Shown: one piece after another, positions 8,358-17,271 of the stretch | Layout of the letters: each line of letters begins with the position of its first letter | How positions within the stretch are numbered: the first letter of the stretch is position 1 | Source of the DNA: an uncultured Flavobacteriaceae bacterium | Lineage (GTDB): Bacteria; Bacteroidota; Bacteroidia; Flavobacteriales; Flavobacteriaceae | Direction of reading: 5' to 3' | DNA length: 64,000 nt | Assembly: GCA_947494715.1 (NCBI GenBank) | Contig: CANLWG010000020.1 | Location: 32,158-96,157, forward strand | Program-made: the position numbers and the translations under genes | Notes under the pieces: generated by a model | The model's database searches: none | The model's input: only the letters and a program-made list of their open reading frames with translations | Told to the model about the DNA's origin: nothing

Positions 8358-9545
8358 TTAGGCAATCATTCCATGTGGGTCGATTACATACTTTTTAGCG
8401 GCACCCTTATCAAAATCATCATATCCGTTCGGTGCTTGGTCTAGGCTAATAGTTTGTACATTGACCGCTTTTGCTATATGGACCTTTTCATATAGAATAG
8501 CTTGCATCAATTGTCTGTGGTATTTCATTACAGGACATTGACCGGTATGAAACGAGTGAGATTTGGCCCATCCCAAACCTATTCGAATACCAAGATTTCC
8601 TATTTTGGCATTTTCATCTACCCCGCCGGGGTCTCCGGTTACATAGAGTCCAGGTATGCCAATGGACCCACCGGCCCTGGTAATGCTCATTACCGAGTTC
8701 AAAACCGTGGCAGGCTGTTCTATATGCGAACAATTACCATGTCCCTTCGCTTCAAATCCTACACAATCAACAGCAGAATCCACTTCGTTAATACCTAAAA
8801 TTTCCGCAATTTGTTCCTCTAAAGTAGCATCCTTTCTTAAATCTACGGTCTCACAACCAAAACTTCTGGCTTGTTCCAAACGCTCCGGAATCATATCTCC
8901 GACAATTACCACTGCCGCTCCCAGTAAATGGGCAGAAACGGCACTTGCCAAACCTACAGGGCCTGCACCGGCAATATATACCGTAGAGCCAGGGCCTACT
9001 CCCGCAGTTACTGCACCGTGGTATCCCGTTGGGAAGATATCCGACAATAAGGTCAGGTCGCGAATTTTTTCCATGGCCTGGTCCTTATCCGGAAATTTTA
9101 ATAGGTTAAAATCCGCATAGGGTACCATTACATATTCGGCCTGGCCACCTACCCAGCCCCCCATGTCCACATAACCATAGGCAGCTCCCGGCCTGGCCGG
9201 ATTTACGTTGAGACAAATACCTGTTTTACCTTCCTTGCAATTTCTACATCTTCCACAGGCAATATTGAAGGGTACGGAGACAATATCCCCAACATTTATA
9301 AATTCAACGTCACGTCCCGCTTCAATGACCTCCCCCGTAATTTCATGGCCAAGAATAAGCCCCTCCGGAGCTGTAGTCCGGCCCCTGACCATATGTTGAT
9401 CGCTTCCACAAATATTGGTCGAAACAATTTTAAGGATTACTCCATGATCGCATTTTCTGTTTCCAATTGCCAATTCTGGAAAGTCAATATGCTGTATTTC
9501 TACCACACCGGGTTTAATATAAGCGACACCTCTGTTACTTGCCAT
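8358..9545 (-). CDS. fdhA: Glutathione-independent formaldehyde dehydrogenase
   Basis: The 395-residue protein is a zinc-dependent medium-chain dehydrogenase closely resembling glutathione-independent formaldehyde dehydrogenase (FdhA of Pseudomonas putida), which oxidises formaldehyde to formate with tightly bound NAD. The catalytic zinc region NICGSDQHM, the GHEITGEV motif, the structural zinc cluster CGRCRNCKEGKTGIC and the nucleotide-binding AGAGPVGL are all visible. The long insertion near residues 130-160 (GAAYGYVDMGGWVGGQ) is typical of this subgroup and sets it apart from ordinary alcohol dehydrogenases. It is a single gene, convergent with the hydrolase operon. Confidence 0.92.
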   Translation of the reverse strand: MASNRGVAYIKPGVVEIQHIDFPELAIGNRKCDHGVILKIVSTNICGSDQHMVRGRTTAPEGLILGHEITGEVIEAGRDVEFINVGDIVSVPFNIACGRCRNCKEGKTGICLNVNPARPGAAYGYVDMGGWVGGQAEYVMVPYADFNLLKFPDKDQAMEKIRDLTLLSDIFPTGYHGAVTAGVGPGSTVYIAGAGPVGLASAVSAHLLGAAVVIVGDMIPERLEQARSFGCETVDLRKDATLEEQIAEILGINEVDSAVDCVGFEAKGHGNCSHIEQPATVLNSVMSITRAGGSIGIPGLYVTGDPGGVDENAKIGNLGIRIGLGWAKSHSFHTGQCPVMKYHRQLMQAILYEKVHIAKAVNVQTISLDQAPNGYDDFDKGAAKKYVIDPHGMIA

Positions 9546-9908
9546 GATATACTTTTTCTGGATTAAATAAACGTCAACATTATTGGTTATAATATAGGAA
9601 ATTTTAATTTATCTATAAATAAATTTGAATATATTATAAAAATTTAAAGCTTTTGTTATTTAATTCATATTCATTGTTGGGAATAAATAACAACCAACTA
9701 AGTACAGTTACATCAGTTAATACTTCGACAAGCTTGGTTTACATGAACTATTACAAAACTGAAACCTAACATACCTTTACAACTTTCATTAAGGTGAACA
9801 AAATCATAAATTATGGCTTAGCATCCTGATTTCTACGGTATTTCTGTAACATTTTACCGAAAATCACGTTCTAACAATCAATATGATCATCAATCAAATC
9901 AGAACACT
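9546..9908. other. AT-rich divergent intergenic region
   Basis: This 363-bp gap between fdhA and the divergent DUF4407 gene is AT-rich and holds no coding sequence I can support. It must carry both promoters, but no clear TAnnTTTG element stands out. Bases 9723-9737 (CTTCGACAAGCTTGG) look like a decayed piece of a short dispersed repeat related to the one at 14077. Confidence 0.5.
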
Positions 9909-11009
9909 ATGCTACAACGTTTTTTTATCCTCTGCTCAGGGGCGGATGCCTCTATTCTAAAAACCTGTTCCGAAGGCGAGCAGAACAAATATGCCGGTGT
10001 TGGGGCCACCGTTTTCTTTACTGCCGCCATGGCCTTTATTGCCAGTAGCTATGCACTTTATACCGTTTTTGATAATGTGTATATCGCTATTTTCTTTGGG
10101 GTCATTTGGGGGCTGCTGATTTTTAACCTGGATCGATTTATCGTTTCCACGATCAAAAAGCGAAACAGTTTTGGAAGCGAGCTCTTACAAGCTACCCCCA
10201 GGATCATTCTGGCCATTATTATTGCAGTGGTTATCTCAAAACCCCTGGAAATGAAGATTTTTGAAAAGGAAATCAACCAAGTATTGTTGGAAGAGAAGAA
10301 CGAAATGACCTTGGCCAACAAACAGCAATTGGCACAGCAATATACCCCAAACATTGTAAAGTTAAATGAAGATATTGTTGGATTAAAAGGTGAGGTCAGT
10401 AATAAACAGGCCGAAACCGATGCACTTTACGATGTCTTCATTTCAGAGGCCGAGGGCAGGACGGGAACCATGCTTTTGGGCAAAGGTCCCGTATACAAGG
10501 AAAAACGCGAAAAGCATGATGCCGCTTTGGCGGAGCTTCAACAACTAAAGCAGGATAACGGTGAGAAAATTAAAGCCATTGAGGGACAAATTGCGGCATT
10601 AAATCTGGAATACGCAGAGGTAGTAAAAAATTCCCAGCCAATTATCGATGGTTTTGACGGGCTTATGGCGCGTATCAATGCCTTGGGTAAATTATCCTGG
10701 TTCCCTTCATTCTTCATTTTTCTCTTGTTTTTGGCCATTGAAACCTCTCCGATCATTGCCAAGCTATTGGCGCCAAAAGGCGAATATGACCTAAAATTGG
10801 AAGATGAGGAAAGTGCCGTTAAAACCTGGGTAACGCAAAAAGTGGAACAACGGGAAAAAATCTTGGCTACGGATACCGCGCTAAACGAAAAAATCTATGG
10901 TGAGATCGAGGAGGAAGAAGCGGTCTATGCTTATAAGAAACAGAAAGCCGAGGAACTTCTAAAACTTCAGGCCGATGCCTTTCATGACCTACAGGTGAAG
11001 AGCTTGTAA
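9909..11009 (+). CDS. DUF4407 domain membrane protein
   Basis: The 366-residue protein matches the DUF4407 family. Three to four transmembrane helices lie near residues 35-55, 58-80, 95-112 and 255-275. A long soluble coiled-coil-rich section (about 120-245) lies between the third and fourth, and a charged C-terminal helix follows. The start MLQRFFILCSGAD and the LLIFNLDRFIVSTI segment are typical of the family. The function is unknown; members are common in Bacteroidota as single genes. Confidence 0.85.
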   Translation: MLQRFFILCSGADASILKTCSEGEQNKYAGVGATVFFTAAMAFIASSYALYTVFDNVYIAIFFGVIWGLLIFNLDRFIVSTIKKRNSFGSELLQATPRIILAIIIAVVISKPLEMKIFEKEINQVLLEEKNEMTLANKQQLAQQYTPNIVKLNEDIVGLKGEVSNKQAETDALYDVFISEAEGRTGTMLLGKGPVYKEKREKHDAALAELQQLKQDNGEKIKAIEGQIAALNLEYAEVVKNSQPIIDGFDGLMARINALGKLSWFPSFFIFLLFLAIETSPIIAKLLAPKGEYDLKLEDEESAVKTWVTQKVEQREKILATDTALNEKIYGEIEEEEAVYAYKKQKAEELLKLQADAFHDLQVKSL

Positions 11010-11145
11010 TTACACCAAGATTTGCAATTCCCTTTTGCCGGTTATCCCTTTAAGCATAATTGCAATAGTGCAAGTCTCCGCTTAAGGACAAAAATGTTCT
11101 CGACAACAAGGAGGTGCTTAATTGTTAGCTCCTGGCAATACCACA

Positions 11146-12969
11146 TCACTTGACGAGCTGCAATAGGGCCACCCAATCTTGTTTGTCTTCGTTAGGAGGA
11201 AAACCTAATTCTTGAACTGCACCACCCTGAATAGTTTTGATGGAACCTTGCTGAAGTTCGCCACCCTTTAAAGGGTCATACCAGTGCAGGGTATATTCAC
11301 CTTCTGCCTCACTTAAATCGATGGCATATTGCTTGGAATCGGGCAAATAAACCGCATATATTTCCCCTGTTTTTCTGAAACAATAGGCTTCTTTTGAGTT
11401 AATCAATCCATGTTCCGGTCGCATTTCCCAATAGGGCAAATATGCTCTAAAGAAATGCAGGGCATGGTCCGTGATTTCCCATAAACGGTCTCGTGTACGC
11501 CAATCCTCGGTATTCAAATCATGATAGCGATTGTTCGCCCCAAAATACCATTCCACACCGGCCGCTCCGGAAAATAACGTGCCCCAAAGTACATACCGTC
11601 GTAAGGTATCGTGGTTTCCGTCCAAGGAATCCGATCGAGCACCAGTATGCCACATGCCAATTTCATCCATAGTAATCATCCATTCATGCTCAGCTTCGCG
11701 GGATTTGTTCTTCCAGGTTTCCACAACATTGGCCGCTCCCTCACGCTTATCAACCTGTAATGAAAGTCCATCAAGATGCTTAAAGCCAACTATGGAATCC
11801 AATACATTGGCACGCGCAGGTTCATGCGAATGGGTATGCAAGAGAATAGGATGGTCATAGGGGTCTATCTTGGTAATAAAGCGGGTCATCTCCATACGCT
11901 GTTTGTCGTTTTGGGCAATAGGTGTAAAATCGGCTGGGCCGTTTTCCTCCCCAAGATTGAAATTCATACCGAGATGATGCCCAAACCGGGCCAAAAGTTC
12001 TCTTAAATACAACTGCCGTGAAGGGCCGGTATCACCTCCATCCAGCATGGTCTCGTTTTCGGTTTCCTGAAGTACCATGTGCAGCAAAATTCCTTTGGAT
12101 TGCATGTGCTGAAAAACGATTTCCCATTGTTCCAATTTGCTTACATCAAAGCGGGTAAAATCATCTGGGGACACGTAGGGCCAAACATCCTTTCCGTCGC
12201 CTTTAATGTTATTCGCCAAGAAATACACGACGTTCATTCCCTTGGAAGACAAATAGTTTAAAGCACCGATAAGGCTCTTACCCTTACCATCCTGCCAAGT
12301 GGGGTCGCCCTCCTTCCAATCCCTAAGATGTGGTACGTAGCTGTGGATGGTATCATTCGTTTTTGCCTCCCCATCATCATTGGAAGTCTGCATACGATAG
12401 GTTCCGTCAAAATCCTCATAGGCCAGCAAATTTTCAGGGCTGTCCGCACCTCCCTTGATCCAATACTTGCCAGAGTCCTTAAATTGAAAATAGCCGTTTG
12501 AGGCTATAAGACGGCCATGCGCGCGAAAATCATCCCCTTGTTTATCCGAAGGCACTACCTTAAAATTGCCTGAGGCATTTGCTATTTCTACTAGGGTCCC
12601 ATCATCGGGATTATCACTTAGGGCTATATTTTCGCCTTTATGCATTCTAGCAGTATAGTTCCATTTCCCCTGTTGATCTGGTGCAAACCGAACTTGCCAA
12701 ATGTTCCCCGAATCTGCACCGGTCTCTGCTGCATCACCATCCGCCGCATAAAATCCAGAAATGGTATACTCGTTTTCGCCATTTTTAAATGTTACCAACA
12801 ATCGGTAGTTCAAAAAAGGATTTTCGTCAGCTCCCTCCGAGGTTTCGGGGCCTTTAAAGGATAGGATAACCGTATGCCATTGCTGATATTCCGCAATAGG
12901 TTCCTTTTTTTCCTTTTCACCACATGAAAGGCACAGTGAGATTAAGATCAACAAAAAATAGTTCTTCAT
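11146..12969 (-). CDS. DUF5060 glycoside-hydrolase-like lipoprotein
   Basis: The 607-residue protein has a lipoprotein signal (lipobox LSCG near residue 16), so it is anchored to a membrane. An N-terminal DUF5060 beta-sandwich (about 30-135, YRLLVTFKNGENEYTISGFYAADG) is followed by a TIM-barrel-like region (about 160-520) with GNHDTLRRYVLWGTLFSGAAGVEWYFG, and by a C-terminal beta domain of the kind called putative collagen-binding. Enzymes of this layout act on plant or algal polysaccharides. It is a single gene with no SusCD pair beside it, so the target sugar cannot be named. Confidence 0.82.
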   Translation of the reverse strand: MKNYFLLILISLCLSCGEKEKKEPIAEYQQWHTVILSFKGPETSEGADENPFLNYRLLVTFKNGENEYTISGFYAADGDAAETGADSGNIWQVRFAPDQQGKWNYTARMHKGENIALSDNPDDGTLVEIANASGNFKVVPSDKQGDDFRAHGRLIASNGYFQFKDSGKYWIKGGADSPENLLAYEDFDGTYRMQTSNDDGEAKTNDTIHSYVPHLRDWKEGDPTWQDGKGKSLIGALNYLSSKGMNVVYFLANNIKGDGKDVWPYVSPDDFTRFDVSKLEQWEIVFQHMQSKGILLHMVLQETENETMLDGGDTGPSRQLYLRELLARFGHHLGMNFNLGEENGPADFTPIAQNDKQRMEMTRFITKIDPYDHPILLHTHSHEPARANVLDSIVGFKHLDGLSLQVDKREGAANVVETWKNKSREAEHEWMITMDEIGMWHTGARSDSLDGNHDTLRRYVLWGTLFSGAAGVEWYFGANNRYHDLNTEDWRTRDRLWEITDHALHFFRAYLPYWEMRPEHGLINSKEAYCFRKTGEIYAVYLPDSKQYAIDLSEAEGEYTLHWYDPLKGGELQQGSIKTIQGGAVQELGFPPNEDKQDWVALLQLVK

Positions 12970-13020
12970 AATTCTTGGCTGTTTTTGGAATGGGCATGAA
13001 GATACTGAAAATTGAAATAA

Positions 13021-14022
13021 TTAGTTGCCCCATATCCTTAGCCAAAGTGCCGCAAGAAGATGTTTGGCATCACTTTTAAACTTCGGGGTTTCCGCTATCA
13101 TAACCTCATCTCCTTTCGGAATTATATGGTAGCTAAATGCAAAGCGCTCTTCCTTGGAATCCAAGCTAATCAATCCAAATCGTAGATCATTAAAAAACAA
13201 TTGATCATTCTTTTTTGTTATCGTATACCACCCTTCTACAATATGCTTTAGGCGCTCTATCTTGTCATTAGTAGCCAAACTGCCCAAAAGCTGATGATTT
13301 TTGGGATAGGAAGAAAACTGTATGGGTCTGGAATCAAAAAATGAATAACTACCGATCAAATAGGCAGCATTAGTTTCAATATTGGCGGTCCAAAGAATGG
13401 AATTGAATGGGGTCGGCCGGGTGTCTAGGGCGATGTAGTCTATGCCCTGTTCCTTCAAGCTATCGGTAAATTTGGTGTAGGCTATTCCTTTTAAAACAAG
13501 GGTCAAAACCAAATAGCTACTGCTAACCAGCAACCCTAACTTGTTATATTTTGATCTTTTGGCCGATGTACGCTTTTGAAATAGAACTAGTATCAAAAAC
13601 ACTAAAAGGGGAAGGGTATACAAAGGATCGATCACAAAGATATTTTGAAAGGCGAGGCGTAAATCAAAAGGCCAAAACAATTGGGTGCCCCAGGTGGTAA
13701 AGGCATCCAATATGGGATGGGTAAACAGGCCCCAGAACATAAGCTTTGACCAATCCCGCCATGTAGCACCGGATTTTCTTTCTATTCGCGAAATGAGCCA
13801 GCCAAAAATCGGGGCGCACAGCAATGAAAAGAAAATGGAATGGCTAAACCCACGATGCCATTCAATGGCCGAGACCGTATCGGTAAAATAACGTGAAAGC
13901 ACATCCAAGTCCGGTATTGTGCCCGCAATGGCACCATAAAGCAGTGCCTTATTGCCCACTTTTTTTCCTAGAACCGCCTCACCTACTGCGGCTCCGAGAA
14001 CAATTTGTGTTAATGAATCCAT
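13021..14022 (-). CDS. YdjM-like membrane-bound metal-dependent hydrolase
   Basis: The 333-residue protein has the YdjM/DUF457 signature at its start: MDSLTQIVLGAAVGEAVLG, then GTIPDLDVL, EWHRGFSHSI and GLFTHPILDAFTTWG. The aspartate and histidine residues in these runs are the proposed metal ligands. Four or more transmembrane helices lie between residues 5 and 185, and the last 140 residues are soluble. The family is described as membrane-bound phospholipase-like hydrolases, but direct activity data are thin. It lies 51 bp downstream of nothing co-directional on its 3' side except the DUF5060 lipoprotein gene, so a short operon is possible. Confidence 0.87.
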   Translation of the reverse strand: MDSLTQIVLGAAVGEAVLGKKVGNKALLYGAIAGTIPDLDVLSRYFTDTVSAIEWHRGFSHSIFFSLLCAPIFGWLISRIERKSGATWRDWSKLMFWGLFTHPILDAFTTWGTQLFWPFDLRLAFQNIFVIDPLYTLPLLVFLILVLFQKRTSAKRSKYNKLGLLVSSSYLVLTLVLKGIAYTKFTDSLKEQGIDYIALDTRPTPFNSILWTANIETNAAYLIGSYSFFDSRPIQFSSYPKNHQLLGSLATNDKIERLKHIVEGWYTITKKNDQLFFNDLRFGLISLDSKEERFAFSYHIIPKGDEVMIAETPKFKSDAKHLLAALWLRIWGN

Positions 14023-14076
14023 TTTGCAAGTTCAAATTCATAAAGTAGGTCCATATGTCAAGTTTGGTGTTTGGTG

Positions 14077-14099
14077 CTTCGACTGCGCTCAGCATGACA
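14077..14099. repeat. Short dispersed repeat (CTTCGACTGCGCTCAGCATG...)
   Basis: The 23-bp run beginning CTTCGACTGCGCTCAGCATG matches, from memory, a very common dispersed intergenic repeat of Flavobacteriaceae and other bacteria (the form that also occurs with AAGCTCAG or GGGTGACA). Its function is not known. Copy number in this genome cannot be counted here. Confidence 0.55.
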
Positions 14100-14121
14100 T
14101 GTCTGATGAAATTAAAAAAGG

Positions 14122-14177
14122 TACCTCTTACCTCTTACCTCTTACCTCTTACCTCTTACCTCTTACCTCTTACCTCC
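14122..14177. repeat. Heptanucleotide tandem array (TACCTCT)8
   Basis: Eight uninterrupted 7-bp units lie in the gap between the sialidase-like and YdjM-like genes: seven perfect TACCTCT and a final TACCTCC. On the strand of the flanking genes the unit reads AGAGGTA, which fits the AGANNTN form of other arrays in the window. Being perfect, it is likely to vary in length between strains. Confidence 0.95.
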
Positions 14178-14225
14178 AAACTACTTTTTAGGCCTGGGCT
14201 TGCCACTTGAAACTGAACTTTTTCA

Positions 14226-15305
14226 TTAAAGCTTTCCCACATCCAATACCACATGCTTTACCGTTTTTCGGTTCCAGGTGTATACCATATGAACTTTCCC
14301 ATCCGAGGCCTGAATCACAGTCGGATAGGAGTATTCTTCCCCTTCTCTATCTGTTGTTTCCCGAAGAGGTTCCAAGTCTAGTACACGCTCCCATTCCTGT
14401 CCATCAGTGGATAGGGCAACACTCAATGGAACTCGATCCCCCCAGTTCTTTTCGGTTGGATTATAAATCAATAGTTGACGTTCATCCTTCAGGGTCACCC
14501 CGTCAATACCCGAATTTGGATTTGGGAGCGAAGTAGCGGTCATGTTACTCCAGGTCTTCCCATAGTCCGTGGACCAATTCTGGGTAATAACGTTGTTCTG
14601 TGTCCTACTCAACAGCTGTAATTTTCCATCGCCATAATTCAGGATTACAGGCTGTATGGCACCGAATTCTTTCGGATCGTTCAGAGAAGTAGTTTTGGAC
14701 CAGTTTGTACATTCATCATTACCGGATTCCAAATGTATTTTCCAACCTTCTGTCTTACTTTCAGTGCTGGAAGGCGAAAGCACGGTTCCATCTTTCAATT
14801 GAATCGGCTGATTTTTGATGGGCCCTAGGATACCTTCAGGTAGCTTTACAGGTTCGGACCAGGTTTTCCCATCATCCTTGGAGGTCATAAAAAGGCCCCA
14901 CCATTCTCGTGGACTAGGCCCCACCTTATAAAATAAGTACAAAGGCTGGCTCCTAGGTTTAAACAATACCGGGTTCCAACAAGGATACCGGGTACCGTCT
15001 TCCTGAATTCCATTGACCACCTCTACGGGAATGGACCAATCCTCGTTCGTCTTTCTGGAGACCCATATACCCACATCCTTGTTCTTCTCCTTTGTACCTC
15101 CAAACCACGCGGCAACGACCACATCATTACTGATTTCCACGGTGGATGCATGGCATTCCGGTGTCAATGCCTTTTCCAGATCATAAATGAATTCTTCGGA
15201 AATAACGGCCGGATGATCCAAAGACCGCACCTCGGGCAACTTACCCGACTGCCCCTTACACGAAAATGTTATGGTTATTATCGTAAACACAAATAGTATC
15301 CTCAT
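14226..15305 (-). CDS. Sialidase-like beta-propeller lipoprotein (BNR/Asp-box)
   Basis: The 359-residue protein has a lipoprotein-type start (lipobox ITFSC near residue 16). The body is a six-bladed-propeller sialidase-superfamily domain with Asp-box motifs at TSKDDGKTWS, STDYGKTWS and STDGQEWE. The CHASTVEISNDVVVAAWFGGTKE and RYPCWNPVLF runs mark a widespread BNR subfamily also found in plants, whose substrate is not established. Next to it lie an AraC regulator, a DapA/NanA-like lyase and a sugar-acid symporter, so it probably releases or binds an acidic sugar outside the cell. True sialidase activity is not shown: an RIP motif is not evident. Confidence 0.8.
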   Translation of the reverse strand: MRILFVFTIITITFSCKGQSGKLPEVRSLDHPAVISEEFIYDLEKALTPECHASTVEISNDVVVAAWFGGTKEKNKDVGIWVSRKTNEDWSIPVEVVNGIQEDGTRYPCWNPVLFKPRSQPLYLFYKVGPSPREWWGLFMTSKDDGKTWSEPVKLPEGILGPIKNQPIQLKDGTVLSPSSTESKTEGWKIHLESGNDECTNWSKTTSLNDPKEFGAIQPVILNYGDGKLQLLSRTQNNVITQNWSTDYGKTWSNMTATSLPNPNSGIDGVTLKDERQLLIYNPTEKNWGDRVPLSVALSTDGQEWERVLDLEPLRETTDREGEEYSYPTVIQASDGKVHMVYTWNRKTVKHVVLDVGKL

Positions 15306-15357
15306 ATTAAATTGCTAAATTGATTTTCAGGATTGTTCTAAATCCAATACATACCGT

Positions 15358-16206
15358 TCAGTTAAAACTCTTTCGATAGGCAGAAGGCGTTTTTGCCATT
15401 ATACTTTTAAAATAATGATTAAAGTTAGCCAAATTGTTATAGCCGCTTTCAAAACATATCTGCGTAATTTGTTTATCGGTTTCGGCCAAAAGCTTGGCCG
15501 CCATCCCCACACGAACGCGTTTTACATATTCCATAAAGGTAAGATCGGTCTTTTTCTTGAAAAAACGGCAAAAGGAACTTGGTGCCATATTCAAAAGAGC
15601 GGCCGCTTCCTCCAGCTTTACCCCCTCATGAATATTCTGGAACACATAGGCATATACTTTGTTGACCTTCTCCAAGTTCCTATTAAAAATCGCGGTATGG
15701 TCCATAGGGTTTGATAGTTTTTCCCGTTCCTTGATCTGAAGCAAAAGATGGAAGACCTTAAGCATTTCTATGTAATATGCCAAGCCTTCCAATTGGGTCA
15801 TTTTTTCTAGGATATGACGGATTTGGTTGTCATTTTCCATCTTAAACCGCAAACCTCTCTTGGATTGTTTCAAAAGGACCACCACCTTTTCCAACTCGGG
15901 AATCTTGAAAAAATCAGAACTCATGATGTCTTCCGAAAAATGAGTCACGATGCAGAAAGAAGGAGCTGCATTTTTTTCTTCCTGCACCTCCCAGCAATGG
16001 GGTAGATTAGGACCCATTAACACCAAATCCCCTGCTTCGAACCTGGAAATATGATCTCCTACGATTCTTCGACCCGAACCAGATTCGATAAAATTAAGTT
16101 CAAAATTTTTATGAGAATGTACATTGTCGTTGGACTTTAACGGCAATTTTCGCGAAATGAAGGAATGCCTATTGGGAACGTGTATCTTTTCAAAAACAAA
16201 CTCCAT
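15358..16206 (-). CDS. AraC family transcriptional regulator
   Basis: The 282-residue protein has an N-terminal cupin-like sensing domain (about 15-110, with HSHKNFELNFIESGSG-like and EAGDLVLMGPNLPHCW runs) and a C-terminal AraC double helix-turn-helix (about 185-280, KLEEAAALLNMAPSSFCRFFKKKT and ITQICFESGYNNLANFNHYFK). It lies between the sialidase-like gene (same strand) and the divergent lyase-symporter pair, so it most likely controls both in response to a sugar-derived ligand. Confidence 0.9.
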   Translation of the reverse strand: MEFVFEKIHVPNRHSFISRKLPLKSNDNVHSHKNFELNFIESGSGRRIVGDHISRFEAGDLVLMGPNLPHCWEVQEEKNAAPSFCIVTHFSEDIMSSDFFKIPELEKVVVLLKQSKRGLRFKMENDNQIRHILEKMTQLEGLAYYIEMLKVFHLLLQIKEREKLSNPMDHTAIFNRNLEKVNKVYAYVFQNIHEGVKLEEAAALLNMAPSSFCRFFKKKTDLTFMEYVKRVRVGMAAKLLAETDKQITQICFESGYNNLANFNHYFKSIMAKTPSAYRKSFN

Positions 16207-16347
16207 TAGTAGTTATTTTAACAGGAATCGTTTAAAATACGAAATATAATTCGAAAAAAGGTTAAGATTTAATGTATTTGATACAAAATTATGGTGGTGT
16301 TAAAGCGGGATTTATTCGTTATTTGTTTTACCATCATTCCGTAAAAG

Positions 16348-17271
16348 ATGAATCTGCCCATTAAAGGAATCATACCGCCCATTGTTACCCCCTTGTTGGA
16401 AAACGGGGATTTGGATAGCCAAGGCCTCCATAATATCATTGAACATATGCTGAAGGGAGGCGTGCATGGACTCTTCCTATTGGGAACTACCGGGGAAGGG
16501 CCGAGCTTAGAACATGAACTTAGAAAACAATTGGTTTCGGAAGCCTGTGGGTTCGTCAACAAGCGGGTGCCCGTACTGGTCTGTATTACCGATACCTCAT
16601 GTAGGGAATCCTTGGAACTGGCACGGCATGCCAAACAAGTGGGCGCGGATATTCTAGTTGTGGCCCCGCCCTATTATTTACCTATCTCCCAAGGCGAAAT
16701 GCAACACTATTTGGAACATCTGGCACCACAGCTTCCCCTACCCTTTTTGTTATATAATATGCCGAGCTGTACCAAGCTACAGTTGTCGTTGGAAACTATA
16801 AAAAAGGGAAAGGAACTTGGCGCCATTGGTATAAAGGACAGCTCCGGCGATTGGAGCTACCTGCATTCCTTGGTCAAAGAATTTAGCGGGAACCCCTCTT
16901 TTTCAATCATTACCGGAACGGAATCATTCTTACCTGAATTGATTGCAAAAGGAGGGCACGGAGCGGTTGCGGGGGGTGCTAATTTTTTTCCCCGGTTGTT
17001 CGTAGCTTTGTATGAAGCCTGCGTGGCCAAGGATACCGGAACCATCTTGCAACTTCTTAAGAAAGTAAAATTGATCGGCACTTCCATATACAATGTTGGA
17101 AAACAAGAATCGAAGTACATAAAAGGCACCAAGTGTGTCCTATCTGTACTGGGCCTGTGCCATGATCAAGTGGCACCACCCTTGAGCCGGTTTACTGCTT
17201 CCGAGCGTAAACAAATCAAAAGCCATCTGGCCAATTTCTCATTTGATGATCAACACAGCCCTACTACATGA
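16348..17271 (+). CDS. Dihydrodipicolinate synthase/N-acetylneuraminate lyase family aldolase
   Basis: The 307-residue protein is a class I aldolase of the DapA/NanA superfamily. The Schiff-base lysine is Lys163 in GIKDSSGD, the catalytic tyrosine is Tyr136 in YNMP, and the GTTGEGPS loop (46-53) binds the pyruvyl carboxylate. This family makes or splits 2-keto acids with pyruvate. The gene overlaps the symporter gene by 4 bp and lies divergent from an AraC regulator and a sialidase-like gene, so a catabolic lyase acting on an imported sugar acid is much more likely than a lysine-synthesis role. No nanE, nanK or nagB gene is beside it, which weakens a plain sialic-acid pathway. Confidence 0.88.
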   Translation: MNLPIKGIIPPIVTPLLENGDLDSQGLHNIIEHMLKGGVHGLFLLGTTGEGPSLEHELRKQLVSEACGFVNKRVPVLVCITDTSCRESLELARHAKQVGADILVVAPPYYLPISQGEMQHYLEHLAPQLPLPFLLYNMPSCTKLQLSLETIKKGKELGAIGIKDSSGDWSYLHSLVKEFSGNPSFSIITGTESFLPELIAKGGHGAVAGGANFFPRLFVALYEACVAKDTGTILQLLKKVKLIGTSIYNVGKQESKYIKGTKCVLSVLGLCHDQVAPPLSRFTASERKQIKSHLANFSFDDQHSPTT